A stretch of 64,000 nt of DNA, taken from Karstenula rhodostoma CBS 690.94 (Eukaryota; Ascomycota; Dothideomycetes; Pleosporales; Didymosphaeriaceae). The notes below the pieces were generated by a model that saw nothing but the letters and a program-made list of their open reading frames with translations, had not been told where the DNA came from and did no database searches. Below are positions 22,237 through 33,006 of this stretch, in pieces. The position numbers and the translations under genes are program-made. The stretch covers positions 2,431,711 through 2,495,710 of the forward strand of contig MU001495.1 of the NCBI GenBank assembly GCA_010093485.1, in the 5' to 3' direction. Within the stretch, counting starts at the first letter, position 1; each line of letters begins with the position of its first letter.

Positions 22237-24026
22237 GAGGACAGGGAATGCGAAGTGCCGGGGCGGGCTAGGTGCGGATGATGGATCGCGATGAAGTCGC
22301 TATGTCTCGGTCCTGAATGCGAATACCGACCTCTGGTCGGTGACCCCCGATGTTCGATTGAAGTAATGAAGTGCTGGGTGGAGCTTGGCTGTCATGTTGG
22401 AAACGGCTTTTGTCCTGTGTCATTGCAGTTAGCTAATTGATGGGGACTTTGAGGATGGTCAACGTCCCCAGTACCCTGTTTATAATACCAGATCTAGCCT
22501 CGATAGCAACAAATTTCAATGATGGTTTTCAAGAATTCGAATCGTTCATCTTATTGTATGGTTTTCTGATTGTTGACTCAAACTACAAAGTAGTGTCCTG
22601 TAAAGTAATAGATAAATATAGACATAGACTGCTGTCTAAAAGTAATATAAAAGGAAGCGTTATAAGTAGATAAATAAGGTTAGGTAAGTAAGTAAGTAAG
22701 GCTTAGCGGCCCGCTATAAAACTTTAGGACTGTTAACACGATCGCTTTTTCTTATTAGGACAGGTATATGTGTCGCAGCGCTGTCACGCTGCGGCGGCAC
22801 CTGCATCTTATTGTATGTGCTGACCCATGACTAGAAATGCAGTTCTTGCAGCTTCAGTCCATATCGACGCGCAGTAATTGATCAATATTGAAGGCATCAT
22901 CCCTAGTTGCGCTTCAGTCCTGTAGTTGAGTATTTTCAATGTGCAAATGCCATAGTGTCAAAACGTAACTAATTACTACATTTAACACAAGCTTTCCATC
23001 AAGAGTGCATAACTAGTAAATGTCGCGTAGCCTCGTGGGTGACTGCTGGTGAGTTCAGCGGGCTCTGGGATGCCGCATCAAGCTACGACCAAAGGATAAA
23101 AGTCGTTAAATCATATTACCAATGACCTCGCAGTCGATGATTTGGACTATGGCTAGGATTGGTGGTTGCGCGAGACGTCTGCAAAGTCGAGAAGGTGCCC
23201 AGGACCAAGTTTATTGCGACTGGGAGATCCTTCAAGTATTATTTCGATCACATGGCTCCTCAAAGTAGTTGATTGTGTGGGGTGGGACCTCGGAGTGGAA
23301 GCGCGCACGTGACTTGTACTTTCACCCACGTCCCATTTTCTGCATGGTAAGCTCGAACCTTACAAAACAGCAACCAACATGGGGTCTTAGTGGGTACAAC
23401 CTGCCGTATGGCGCTGGCGATAGTTGGATCTGGAGCGTTGTAAGTAGGCAGATGAAAGTTTAGGTAAGCAGGTAACACTTGGCGGCAGAATGAACATACG
23501 TTATAGTACCGTAGAATTTATTGTACTTATTTCCATCCCAGTGGTCGTTCAATATTACTTGACCATACCGAATGCTCAAGCTAGGCAGCATAAGTTCGGT
23601 GCTCAATTGTGAGAGCACAGCCGCAGGTTGGTCTCAAGGTTGGGGAATGCCCAACCTGGAATGCATCTTCGCCTAATCCAAACTAGCGTCTGCCGATCTT
23701 CCGATTTGGATGTGCATGACGATCCCGCGGCCTCGACCATTGCAAGCGCGTGCGCCTCCTCCATACAAACTTTTCTTTTCGCAAGCACGCTGTTATAGCG
23801 CGCTTTTGAGAGATGTATTTCGATGACCTTCAACTTATGATGTCATTTATCTCACATGTTTTGTTGAGGTGACCTCGGACGTCATAATTGCAGGCAGTGG
23901 CAACTCATGGTGCTACTTTGAACAAAACCGCTCATTACCGCTCATTCGGAAAGCTTCTCGCCCCTCTTTCCCTTAATCAGTACCTGTCACTTACTTCAAG
24001 TCGATATCTATCACATTCAACACAAA
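22237..24026. other. Gene-free region with an AT-rich patch, possible repeat relic
   Basis: No gene. About 22430-22760 is much richer in A, T and TpA steps than its surroundings and contains a (GTAA)n run at 22683-22700. It is followed by a stem-loop with CGCAGCG/CGCTGCG arms at 22774-22793. The look is that of a mutated repeat, but no transposase or terminal repeat can be identified. Confidence 0.4.
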
Positions 24027-24684
24027 ATGGCATCCTCAACGGTCGATCAAGCGTGGCAGACAAGGGTACACATCGCTTGCACACCGCGCATCATTTGACA
24101 TGCTAACAACGACTAGACGCTCGTTGGCATCGCAGCTGTAGCAGTTGCAATCGGTGTCGCATACAGTGTCTGGGGCTCCGATTTCTCTCCCAGCGCGGTT
24201 TCGAAATCAAAGTCAGCAACTAGCCAGACACCTCGCAAGCGTCACTTTGAACTCAAAGGAAGTATGTCATAAATTCATTGGAACCATGCGCGCTCCGTTT
24301 ACTTACATGATGCCAGATCCGAAGTCATGGTCGGAGGACGACATGAAGAAGTATTTGACCACTGTCAGTGCCTTTTTATAAAACGTAACAGAAAGACGCT
24401 GATGACATCCAGCGCGACATGGGTGTGGGACACGATCCTTCCATCGAGGAACTGCGCGCAATGGTGCTGAGTAAGATGAATGAGCCGAAGGCGACAGGCC
24501 TTGATGATCCGCGGGAGTGGTCAGACCAGGACATGAGAGATTTCTTGAAGAAGGTGGGTTTCCATGAATCCCGATGTGCTCCATCGCTGCTAACGACGCG
24601 CAGAATAACTTGACTCACGGCGATGCTGGTCGTATGGAGCTGCTAGCGATGGTCGAGTCGAAGTTGCATGAGCCGGAGGTGTGA
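24027..24684 (+). CDS. Small single-pass membrane protein with two Ish1-like helical motifs
   Basis: Five exons: 24027-24065, 24117-24261, 24317-24363, 24392-24553 and 24604-24684. They give 157 residues. All introns are GT-AG, the third only 28 bases; the first has a TGCTAACAAC branch point. An N-terminal membrane span (residues about 14-32, VGIAAVAVAIGVAYSVW) is followed by a basic linker. Two repeats then follow, PKSWSEDDMKKYLTT (W66) and DPREWSDQDMRDFLKK (W120), each trailed by an ELLAMV or ELRAMV-type helix. The spacing, W-S-x-x-D-M-x-x-(Y/F)-L followed by a second helix, is that of the Ish1/HeH (LEM-like) motif of fungal Ish1 and Msc1 stress proteins of the nuclear envelope. Function is inferred only from the motif. 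Confidence 0.72.
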
Positions 24685-25097
24685 GTACTTTGGCCACATG
24701 GTGCATGCAGAAGGCTTCGAGTCGTTGTCCTTGTCCTTTTTTACGGAACGGAGGCGATCAGCGATCTTTAGGATGGCTTTGGGCGTGGGACATATAACAA
24801 ACCTGTATTTTTGACATGGTGCCTGCTACGATCACAACATGGCATTCCACGAACTGATGTAATATGATTCTCTCATGACAGTCCGAGGGATTTATGGAAA
24901 TTTGAACTAAATCCATAAAAGTGTCTGAAGTCTACATGTACAATATTCCCTAACCAGGATGATATGATAGTATGTAACGGTGTGGATCAAAAAGGGAGGA
25001 CTGTGCTGCATTGACCATCTGAGGTGGGCAGGGCAACTTACGTAGATGGCTGTACATGTGCTATCCCAACTCTTACTGGGAAACCCATACGTCAGCT

Positions 25098-25660
25098 GGT
25101 AAACAGACCAAGCTGTACATTCCAAAGGTGAAGCCCGGTGCTTCAAGGAGGACGTCCGCGCGCTTTTTGCACCTCATGAATGTCAAGACATCCGGATGCC
25201 GCCTGGTAAGCCCTTCGCGTTTGTCTCTATGAGGCAGGACGCAGCTACACAGTTCCTGACCGCGCTCGAGAAGCCGGACGGGAATCGGCATGACGGATGG
25301 TTCTGAGTTATCAAGACAAACCAGAAAGGGAAACGGGGGAATGCCGCTCCTGCGACTCCCGACAGCAAGTATCAGATTACGCCGGCTTCAGGTCCGATCC
25401 GCAACAATGCAGGTGCGACCGACGTTATGTACGGTATTTCCCACTTATCCGTCGGGGATAATGATAGGGACAAGGCTGCTGCTGTACTTGGGACAACTTC
25501 TGGCAGCCAGGCTTGGGAGCTTCAGGCTCCTCTACCCAAGGCTTTGCGTGGCGTGTCAGAGATCGCGGAAGAACTATATGGTCGGATGATCGGGCTTGTT
25601 GTTTATGTAACCGCCATGCCAGAACTGAGACGAAGGCTTTATCGACATTTGCATTGATCG
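25098..25660 (+). pseudogene. Decayed paralog of the multi-RRM gene
   Basis: Translated fragments match the third RRM and linker of the intact gene at 20887. TKLYIPKVKPGAS corresponds to AKLFIGAVKPNAS. After a one-base loss near 25146, EDVRALFAPHE, MPPGKPFAFVSMRQDAA and RHDGW follow. An in-frame TGA at 25304-25306 then interrupts, after which SKYQITPASGPIRNN matches SSFQTTPASGPLSND. The stop sits where the parent has Arg, consistent with a CGA-to-TGA transition. No N-terminal or C-terminal RRM remains. It has no usable start and is a relic. Confidence 0.85.
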
Positions 25661-26836
25661 TTCGGTTTTCGGACGAGAAGATGGACCTTTGTTGGCATCG
25701 TCACAGACGAGACCATTTAGTGGATGGATCGTTTCTTGCAGACTCCCGAGTATGAATTCAGATAGCGCATATCGAATGAATATTCCATGGTGCGCTGAAG
25801 GTCTTCTGGATCCGGGCCTCTCCAGAGCAGTGCAAGCACGTTCTGGATTGTTTTATAATTATCCTACGGTATTTCGTGACTAGTATCAACTGTAGCGGTG
25901 TTGGAAAAGTAAGGTGAATTTCCAAGGCACTGCTTATCAAAAGGACTCGCTCCGATATACTAGTTCAATAGTTTTGATCGACGCTCGACCTGAGGTAGCC
26001 GATTCAAACACCACGTGTGCATCCTCGCGTTGCTTTTTCTGGAAGCTCGGCGAAAGACTACCCAGCATAAATCTGCTTTTGCTTACATATCCATATCTTC
26101 GAACCACCTTCTTAATCATTGCATGAAGCCAGGGGGGCCTCCTCCGACTTCCTTTCCGAGGTCTGGTCGGGCGACAATGATAAACCTCTACGACCTCTAC
26201 GAAGAGGCGAGTTCCGACATCCATATCACACATATCGCAGGACTTCTCCAAGTCGTACCCATGTGTCAACACGTTGCGGGGTAATTGGTTATCGCAGCCT
26301 GCCTATTCGGTACAAGCGCCCCTATGCCTCCCTGGATCAAACTCCGTGTTTCACTATAGCCCCCACCAGCTCCCAGCCATTGCCGGCCAACCTTATCGAC
26401 ACGACTTTTGGTCGCCGCACACGTGTAGACCAACCCTTGCGCTTACCTGCCAAATTCAGCAACATACACCCGCAGACCCTGCAGGGTTCCAGAGAGCTAA
26501 GACACGCGCTTACGCATCGATCATATCGAAGGCCAATCATAATGGGGCGTGTTAAGTCGCAGGTGAACTTGATTTGATACTCAGATGTGTGCACCCGTTA
26601 GCTTCAGCGTCCCTAACATGTACGAATGTAAGTCAGGAACGGCTTGTTTACCGAATGCATACCACAGGTATCCACCACTCATCTCACATCACGGGGAGAG
26701 AGAGGATGATCTGAGCAGTATAAGGATGGGCTATCCCAGCGTACCTGGCGCACGGTAGGCTTCGTGGGACATTCACTCAGCTCCAGTCGCTCCAACATCA
26801 TTCGCTCTTTGTGCTTCGTGTGAAAAAGTCGCCAAC
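25661..26836. other. Intergenic upstream of the ribonuclease gene
   Basis: No gene recognised. The 26.75-26.83 kb part is the probable promoter and leader of the RNase gene. Confidence 0.45.
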
Positions 26837-27286
26837 ATGTTCGGCTCAATCAACCTCGTTTCCCTCCTGCTCCTTGTCTCCTCCGCTGCGGCTCTTCCCG
26901 CTGAGCTTGACAAGCGCGCTGCTGCGAAGTGCGGTTCCGTCAGCTACACCGCCGCTGCAGTCAACGCCGCCGCTCAGAAGGGGTGCTCGTACTACAAGGC
27001 CGGCACTCAGGTCGGGTCGAACAGCTACCCGCACACCTTCAACAACAACGAGGGCTTCTCATTCGCTGTCTCTGGTCCTTACCTCGAGTTCCCCATCCTC
27101 TCCAGCGGCGCTCTCTACACTGGTGGTAAGTGCAGCATTGTATGTGTGGCTTGGAAGAAACCTTTGAGCTAATCGTGGGTAGGATCTCCCGGAGCTGACC
27201 GCGTTGTTATCAACACTTCTTGCAAGCAGGCTGGTGCGATTACGCACACTGGTGCTAGCGGAAACAACTTCGTCAAGTGCACTTAA
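26837..27286 (+). CDS. Secreted guanyl-specific ribonuclease (RNase T1/N1/F1 family)
   Basis: Two exons, 26837-27125 and 27183-27286, give 130 residues. The 57-base intron splits a Gly codon. A signal peptide (hydrophobic [14 protein letters not shown]) is followed by a short propeptide ending in a Kex2-type KR at residues 26-27, leaving a mature enzyme of about 103 residues, the size of RNase T1. Active-site residues by family position are Y64 and H66 (SYPHTFNN), E84 (YLEFPI), R103 (GADRVV) and H118 (ITHTGA), all present. Four mature cysteines (32, 50, 110, 129) allow two disulfides. Members cleave single-stranded RNA after G and are secreted. No ribotoxin-type insertion is seen. Confidence 0.95.
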
Positions 27287-27807
27287 GCGGGCACTCTGTG
27301 CAAGAACTGGGGGCAAAATCATTCATCTCTTCTAGGTTGGGGAAGGGGTGATGGATGCCTAGAATATGGAAAGGCATGACGGAAGACGTCGAGCCTCGTG
27401 TACCTTCGTTGCATCTATACTTTTTACGATTTAGCGGTTTGTCGCATCGTAAGTTCAAGTTTTTGAAGATGATATCCAATATGAATTTATGTCTCGTCTC
27501 GAACGCTTATACCACTTCAACCATGTTCTCTTCGCTTTTTGCGTTCAGTACCCTGGCAGATAAGATAGCATTGGCCCTGTACATCAATCTCAGGCGACAG
27601 CCGTACGATACCGCTTGGCTCGTCTTTTCTGCCGGCTAACTGGTTATCTGTGGTGTATCAGACATTCTTGAATGTGAGACATGGAACTTCTGAAACGTGG
27701 ACACTTTCCAAACCATACAATACAAAGCAGGCCTTCCCGCATTTTTCTTTCACGTTGCAAGCGAGAGTTGGTCGCCGCGATATGGTTATTCGCCACAAGT
27801 TGTACAC

Positions 27808-29000
27808 GATGTATGATGTTCCGCTTAACACTATGCACTGCTTCGTCGACTCCCGCACCAACGCTCAACTTCTAGCCCAGAGGCTGTCAGAGTACCTTTT
27901 TGGTATGTCGCACTTAAGTGTAAAGATGGAAACGGCATTGTCCCCATGACCGAAGCGCCTGGAGCGGCTCTCGGATTACTTCTGCGACGAGAAGGCTATG
28001 CCTAAGACCAAGACCGTCCGATTTGTCAACCTTTCTCTTCATCATCAAAACAAGATCATCTGGGACCTCTTTGACGAGTCACACTGTGCCGGCTTTATTG
28101 ATGACGACGATCCTGAGGATAAGGTGAAGTATGCCTCCGAGTATGTCGAGTACATCCAACCAGACAGCACGGGCGTCCTCGTTCGTTTTAAAGATGACCA
28201 TTCGGCCACTGAAATCGTCATCGAGTACAACGGCGTACTACAAGAACGGCACAATTTACCTGACGTGTGCCGATGACCGGGAACTCTACGACTTCTTTAA
28301 CGAGAGGGAGGAGAAGAAGGCAAGCGGCAAGTGTGTGAACTTCTTCATCCCCAAATTCAAGCCGGGCGCGTCCAAGCAAGACGTTTGCAAGGTTTTAACT
28401 CCATATGTGCGCAACGATATCCAGATGCGACCGGGTCAGCCTTTTGCCTTTGTGTTCATGCGCCCGGACGCCGCTGCTGCGTTTATGGAGACATACATGA
28501 AGACTATGGCGGAGGAAAAGAAGTGGAGGCGCGATGGTTTGAATTACCAAGTGAGGTGGGGCGACCAGACGAAGGGCAATGGGGGCCAGCGTTCCCCTGC
28601 TGCAGAGTTCAAGGCTGTGCCTGCCTCTGGTCCAACCGACACCGAGACTTGCGGCGGCTTCAGCAATTGTCCCGTTAACACTGACACCCCCAGGGTGTTC
28701 CGACCTGCACCTGCTGCTGCTCCCGTTCAGGGGCCTGTGAAGGTTCGCGTCAATGGCCTGCCATATGCTGCGACCGAGGAGCATATCCGCAGGGTGTTTG
28801 AGAACGCGCAGTTTCAGGTCGAACAACTGGAGCTGAACAATACTATCGGTAGCGATATCCACGCTGTTGTGATGCTTGTGAGTCAAGCAGAGGCAAAGCG
28901 CGCACTTTCGACACTAAACGGTCAAAACCTTGTGAGCGTTCGAAAGGGTCCAAAGAACCTCAAGTGCAAGATTGCGATCGTTCCGATCGAGTCCGCCTGA
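27808..29000 (+). pseudogene. Frameshifted paralog of the multi-RRM gene
   Basis: A second copy of the gene at 20887. From about 27808 weak N-terminal similarity appears (CFVDSRTNAQLLAQRL, then VPMTEAPG), already out of frame. A good frame runs 27998-28234 (MPKTKTVRFVNLS ... VLVRFKDDHSA ... IEYNG). At 28235 a single leftover G, where the parent has a Gly codon, breaks the frame. From 28236 to 29000 the match continues without stops (YYKNGTIYL, FIPKFKPGASKQDV, PFAFVFMRPDAAAAF, and a C-terminal RRM VKVRVNGLPYAATEEHIRRV). A gene finder may call 28131-29000 as a 289-residue protein. The C-terminal two RRMs are well preserved, so translation of a shorter product is possible. Confidence 0.75.
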
Positions 29001-29830
29001 GATGGGCAAGCTGCCGTATTCAGTTGTTCAAGGTAGATATCTGCTTCCATTGCGGCGCGATTCGTTCGCGTAGTTTGTATTCTTTTCCTGGCTAGCAATT
29101 TCGTAGCCCGTTGTCTCGCGGGACCAAATCAAATGTTCAACTACATGTCGCTTGAATAAAATCGAATAACTTGCTTTGTTTAATTGGGTGCTCATGTAAA
29201 ATTAGGTCAACGCCGCCGGTCTCATCGACTGGCAGTGAACATGTCGAAAGGGAACACTCGTATGTATGTGAGAAACATTCATATGGACAACCTCGTATTT
29301 GGGCCAAGCGACCAATAGGTTATGTTATATCATCAGCCTCTGTTGTTTAAACATCATGACCGGTGCGGCGCGCTACCTCGGCTACGAATAGATTGCCCTG
29401 GCGACGTTCTATTGCCGGAGAAATGCTAGCTCCACACTATGCAGATTTGCACCTGTAGATCAGCATATAGGGATGCGCCGTCGCCGTTGTTTGATTTAAT
29501 TGACAAAGCGCACCGATGGGGCTTTACCCGAAGTGACACGGAAGTGAAACCTCCGCCGAATTTTCGACGTTTTTCCAACCCTCACAGGCTAAGCGTCTCG
29601 GTATCTGCTACGATGCGCCACTTGAAATTTCCCCGGATCTTGGCTACTATACTTGACTCCACTGTTAGGACTACTTGAGCCTCTAAATGCCAGATAACCG
29701 TTGTAGATCGGAGAGAGGACCTCCGTGCCCAATGTGTCGCAATCTCGGCGAACAATATCTGAATGGTAGATATAAGTTCGGTTCTTGCGTCTTGTCGTCA
29801 CATTGATCGAGCAGTGCATCCATCTCCACC
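29001..29830. other. Intergenic upstream of the mannanase gene
   Basis: No gene recognised. Confidence 0.45.
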
Positions 29831-31025
29831 ATGAAGTTGTTTTCATTCCTCTCTCTTCTCGCTGCGGCGACAGCTTTGCCGGCGGCTAATGATCTTGCGC
29901 CGCGGGCTTCGATCTCCAAGGTCAACGGACTCAAGTTCAACATCGACGGCGTGACGAAATGTAGGTCTTGAATATCATCTCGTCGGATTGGCGTGACATA
30001 CATCGCTTATCTCACACTAACCACCTTCCACAGATTATGCCGGTACGAACAGCTACTGGATTCCATTCCTGACCAACGACAACGACGTCGATGTCATCAT
30101 GGGCCACCTGAAGACTTCTGGCCAGAAGATCCTCCGGATATGGGGCTTCAACGACGTCAAAACGATCCCAGGCTCAGGCACCGTCTACTTCCAGTCCTTC
30201 TCGGGCTCCACAGCGACCATCAACACGGGCGCCAACGGCCTCCAGCGCCTCGACGCCGTAGTCAAAGCCGCCGAAAAACACAGCATCAAGCTCATCATCA
30301 ACTTCGTAAACAACTGGACCGACTACGGCGGTATGGCCGCCTACTTCTCCGCCTGCGGCGTAAGCAGCAACGCACAGTGGTACACGACCACAAAGTGCCA
30401 GTCCCTCTACCAAGCCTACATCAAAGCCGTCATCTCGCGCTACCGTGCATCCACAGCCGTCTTCGCATGGGAGCTCGCCAACGAGCCGCGCTGCAACGGC
30501 TGCCAGACTTCCGTGCTCACAGACTGGATCCGCCAGACGTCAAACTACATCCGCTCGCTCGACAGCGACCACCTGATTGCCATTGGCGACGAGGGCTTCG
30601 GCCTGGCAGGCGACGGCTCGTACCCCTACCAGTTTGGCGAGGGGCTCGACTTCGCCGCCAACCTCGCGCTGCCCAACGTGTCGTTCGGCACGTTCCATCT
30701 CTATCCTAGCGCGTGGGGCACGACGAACGCCTGGGGCAATGCGTGGATCACGGCGCACGCGAAGGTCTGCGCGCAGCTGAAGAAGCCGTGTTTGTTCGAG
30801 GAATATGGGGTTACCAATGCGGCGGATCATTGCCCGGTGGAGGGCGAGTGGCAGAAGACGAGTTTGGCGGCCAAGGATGCTGGCATGGCGGCGGATTTGT
30901 TTTGGCAGCTTGGGGATACGGTGAAGAGCACGGGGCAGCAGACGCATAATGATGGGCATACGATCTACTATGGTAGCTCGGATTGGACGTGTTTGGTTGA
31001 TAAGCACGTCAAGCAGATTGGTTGA
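29831..31025 (+). CDS. Secreted endo-beta-1,4-mannanase, GH5 (subfamily 7 type)
   Basis: Two exons, 29831-29960 and 30034-31025, give 373 residues. The 73-base intron splits the Tyr codon in [11 protein letters not shown] signal peptide ([18 protein letters not shown]) precedes the (beta/alpha)8 catalytic domain; there is no carbohydrate-binding module. The catalytic acid/base is E194 ([11 protein letters not shown]) and the nucleophile is E300 (CLFEEYGV). Supporting blocks are [18 protein letters not shown] and [10 protein letters not shown]5_7 enzymes cleave beta-mannan backbones of plant hemicellulose outside the cell. The length is normal for a catalytic domain alone. The last third of the gene is G-rich compared with the C-rich start. 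Confidence 0.94.
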
Positions 31026-31276
31026 GTGAGATGGTTTTTTCTTTGTAGATTGTTTTAGAAAGATGGCCCATGTTTTTGCTTTGAGTCACAGTGTTTGTGG
31101 AGCTATGACTTGTTCATGCATTGTCACTGCGGGATTCCAATAGTACAGCTCGCGCATGATATGTCTCGAGGCGCGCGAAAGCGGCATCGGGTCATACCAA
31201 CTCCTTATTGAAAGCTGAAGTAAAGACTCTGGAATCGTCATCTGACAAAGCTACCGGCTGAGGTCTCTGGAGAACA

Positions 31277-31783
31277 ATGTCGCCCAAAAACCGCAACATG
31301 CAAGCCACTGCCTCGGAAGCAGATGAGGAAGCGGTCTTCCTCACCCGCCGCCAGATGCCTTTGAATAAGATTCCCAAAGCCGCTGCCAAAGCGCAGAAGA
31401 ACGATAAGAACAGCACCTCCAGCTCCAAGCTTAACGTGCTCAATCTCCCTCGCGACACGACTCCGCTCTTCCTCTACCGCGAGTTTCTCCGCGAACAAGG
31501 CCCTGGCAGCACAATTCTAGATATCGAGATCGCCCGAGGTTTCCCAAGCGGCAGTCGTACCGCAACGACGTACGTTTTCATGTCTTCGCTCTCGGCCGCG
31601 CAGTCCGCCGAGAAGAAGCTTAAAGGCCTTAGTGGTCGGATCAAAGGTAATCCTGAGATCAGCAATGCACGCGTAAGTCTCAAGGTGGAGGTGCTGAGTG
31701 ATGTGAGTGAAGCAGCTGGTGAATATCTTTACAGGAATTTGTCTGATGGGCTGGAGGACACCGTAGAGGCGGGAGTACGTTGA
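31277..31783 (+). CDS. Short RRM-like protein
   Basis: Single exon, 168 residues; the ATG at 31277 lies in AACAATGTC context. A basic, disordered N-terminus (residues 1-50) is followed by one RRM-like domain. The RNP2-like strand is LNVLNLP, the RNP1-like strand is RTATTYVFM, and helices such as PLFLYREFLREQG fit the fold. It is too diverged from the multi-RRM family upstream to call a copy, but it is the third RRM-type locus within 11 kb. Function is unknown beyond likely nucleic-acid binding. Confidence 0.6.
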   Translation: MSPKNRNMQATASEADEEAVFLTRRQMPLNKIPKAAAKAQKNDKNSTSSSKLNVLNLPRDTTPLFLYREFLREQGPGSTILDIEIARGFPSGSRTATTYVFMSSLSAAQSAEKKLKGLSGRIKGNPEISNARVSLKVEVLSDVSEAAGEYLYRNLSDGLEDTVEAGVR

Positions 31784-32453
31784 AGCCTGCAAGGATAGCG
31801 ATCTCTCCAATGGGCTTGCTGGGCTTTTCTCTAGGGCGAGTTCGCAGGGAGGGTATTCTCGTGATTACTATCTTGGTCTAGGTATGGCGGACACGATGTA
31901 CGACGATGCAGTCGCGGAACGACGCCGTCACTAATCCTGCCGAGGTCGTAGCTGAGATGGCTTTCGCTGGTGAGACGAGGTGGCAGGCTACTTCGGGCTC
32001 ACAAACTGTGATAATTGAGTCGTAATTTCTCTATGGTTGTATGGTCCAAATTCTGTGTCCTGACGCATGTATGGTCTGCCTGAGGGTAGCGCTGTGGCCA
32101 ATTTTCGGGCGCCATTGGGCGTTATACTGCGCACCTTGAGGTAGGACAGCGGTGATGAGTGTTTAGTCTTTGTTGTGACTGAACGTGCAGGTCGCTTCCA
32201 ATTTCGCGTTCTTTCAAAAACCCAGGCGCTCCTTCCGCTTCTCGTCGTTCTTTCCTCTCACTCTCATCTTCACCGCGCCTTCCGCCAACTTCTGTTTGCA
32301 CCTACGTGGCACCTGTCATATTCGTAGGAACTTTCTCTCGTCTCTTCCCCTCTCCACCACACACAACCCTCACTTCTTCACTCGCTCTTTGCCCACCCAT
32401 ACTCGCTGAACCAAATACCGACACGCTACCGCCATCACCACTGCGTTGCTACA
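31784..32453. other. Intergenic, pyrimidine-rich leader at its end
   Basis: No gene recognised. 32200-32453 is CT-rich and probably promoter and 5' leader of the secreted protein. Confidence 0.45.
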
Positions 32454-33006
32454 ATGCGTCTCTTCACTACCGCCTCCGTGTGCCTGGGCATCGCCCTCAC
32501 CGCCATTGCAGCCGGCATCCCTTCCAACTCCTTGACTGCCACCATCGTTGCCGACGCTCCCACCGGCGTGGCCGTGACGCCCACCGTGCAAGAGCCCGAC
32601 CTCATCGAGCCGAACATGGCGCCCATCGTCTCGGGGGACCCACTACCGAACATTCCGCCACCCGGCGCCTGTGGCCAATCCGTGCAGATGTCCATGATCG
32701 GCAGCATGTGGCTCATGCCCAACGCGTGCCACCCGTTCACGGAGGCGGGCGACATCCCTGCGCACGTGGTCGAGTTCCTCAATCGGGGCTACACGAACTG
32801 CAAGAGCTGCGCGTTCTGGTTGTAAGTCTGGCTCGAGACGGGACGTCGTAGTGTGTATGCTAATGCTTGAGTGTAGTGGTTCGAAGTGCGAGGGCGATGT
32901 TGCGTGGGCTGGCAAGATCCCTCCCGGCTCTTTTCAGTTGACGTTCCCATTCAGACATCAGCCGTACAGCTACGAGTGCCTGGACTTCGACTCGAACTGG
33001 CCTTGA
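32454..33006 (+). CDS. Small secreted cysteine-rich protein, effector-like
   Basis: Two exons, 32454-32821 and 32877-33006, give 165 residues. The 55-base intron has a TGCTAAT branch point and completes a Phe codon (CAFW|FGSKC). The signal peptide is MRLFTTASVCLGIALTAIAAG. A Pro/Thr/Val-rich stretch (residues 22-70) leads to a compact C-terminal domain. Six cysteines lie in the mature part: GACGQ, NACHP, NCKSC, SKCEG and YECLD. I recognise no named family. Size, secretion and cysteine content fit the loose class of fungal effector or surface proteins. Confidence 0.75.

Noticed and set aside
28045..28254. Programmed frameshift in the third RRM copy
   Set aside because: No slippery sequence at 28235, and upstream parts of the same copy are also out of frame; decay is simpler.
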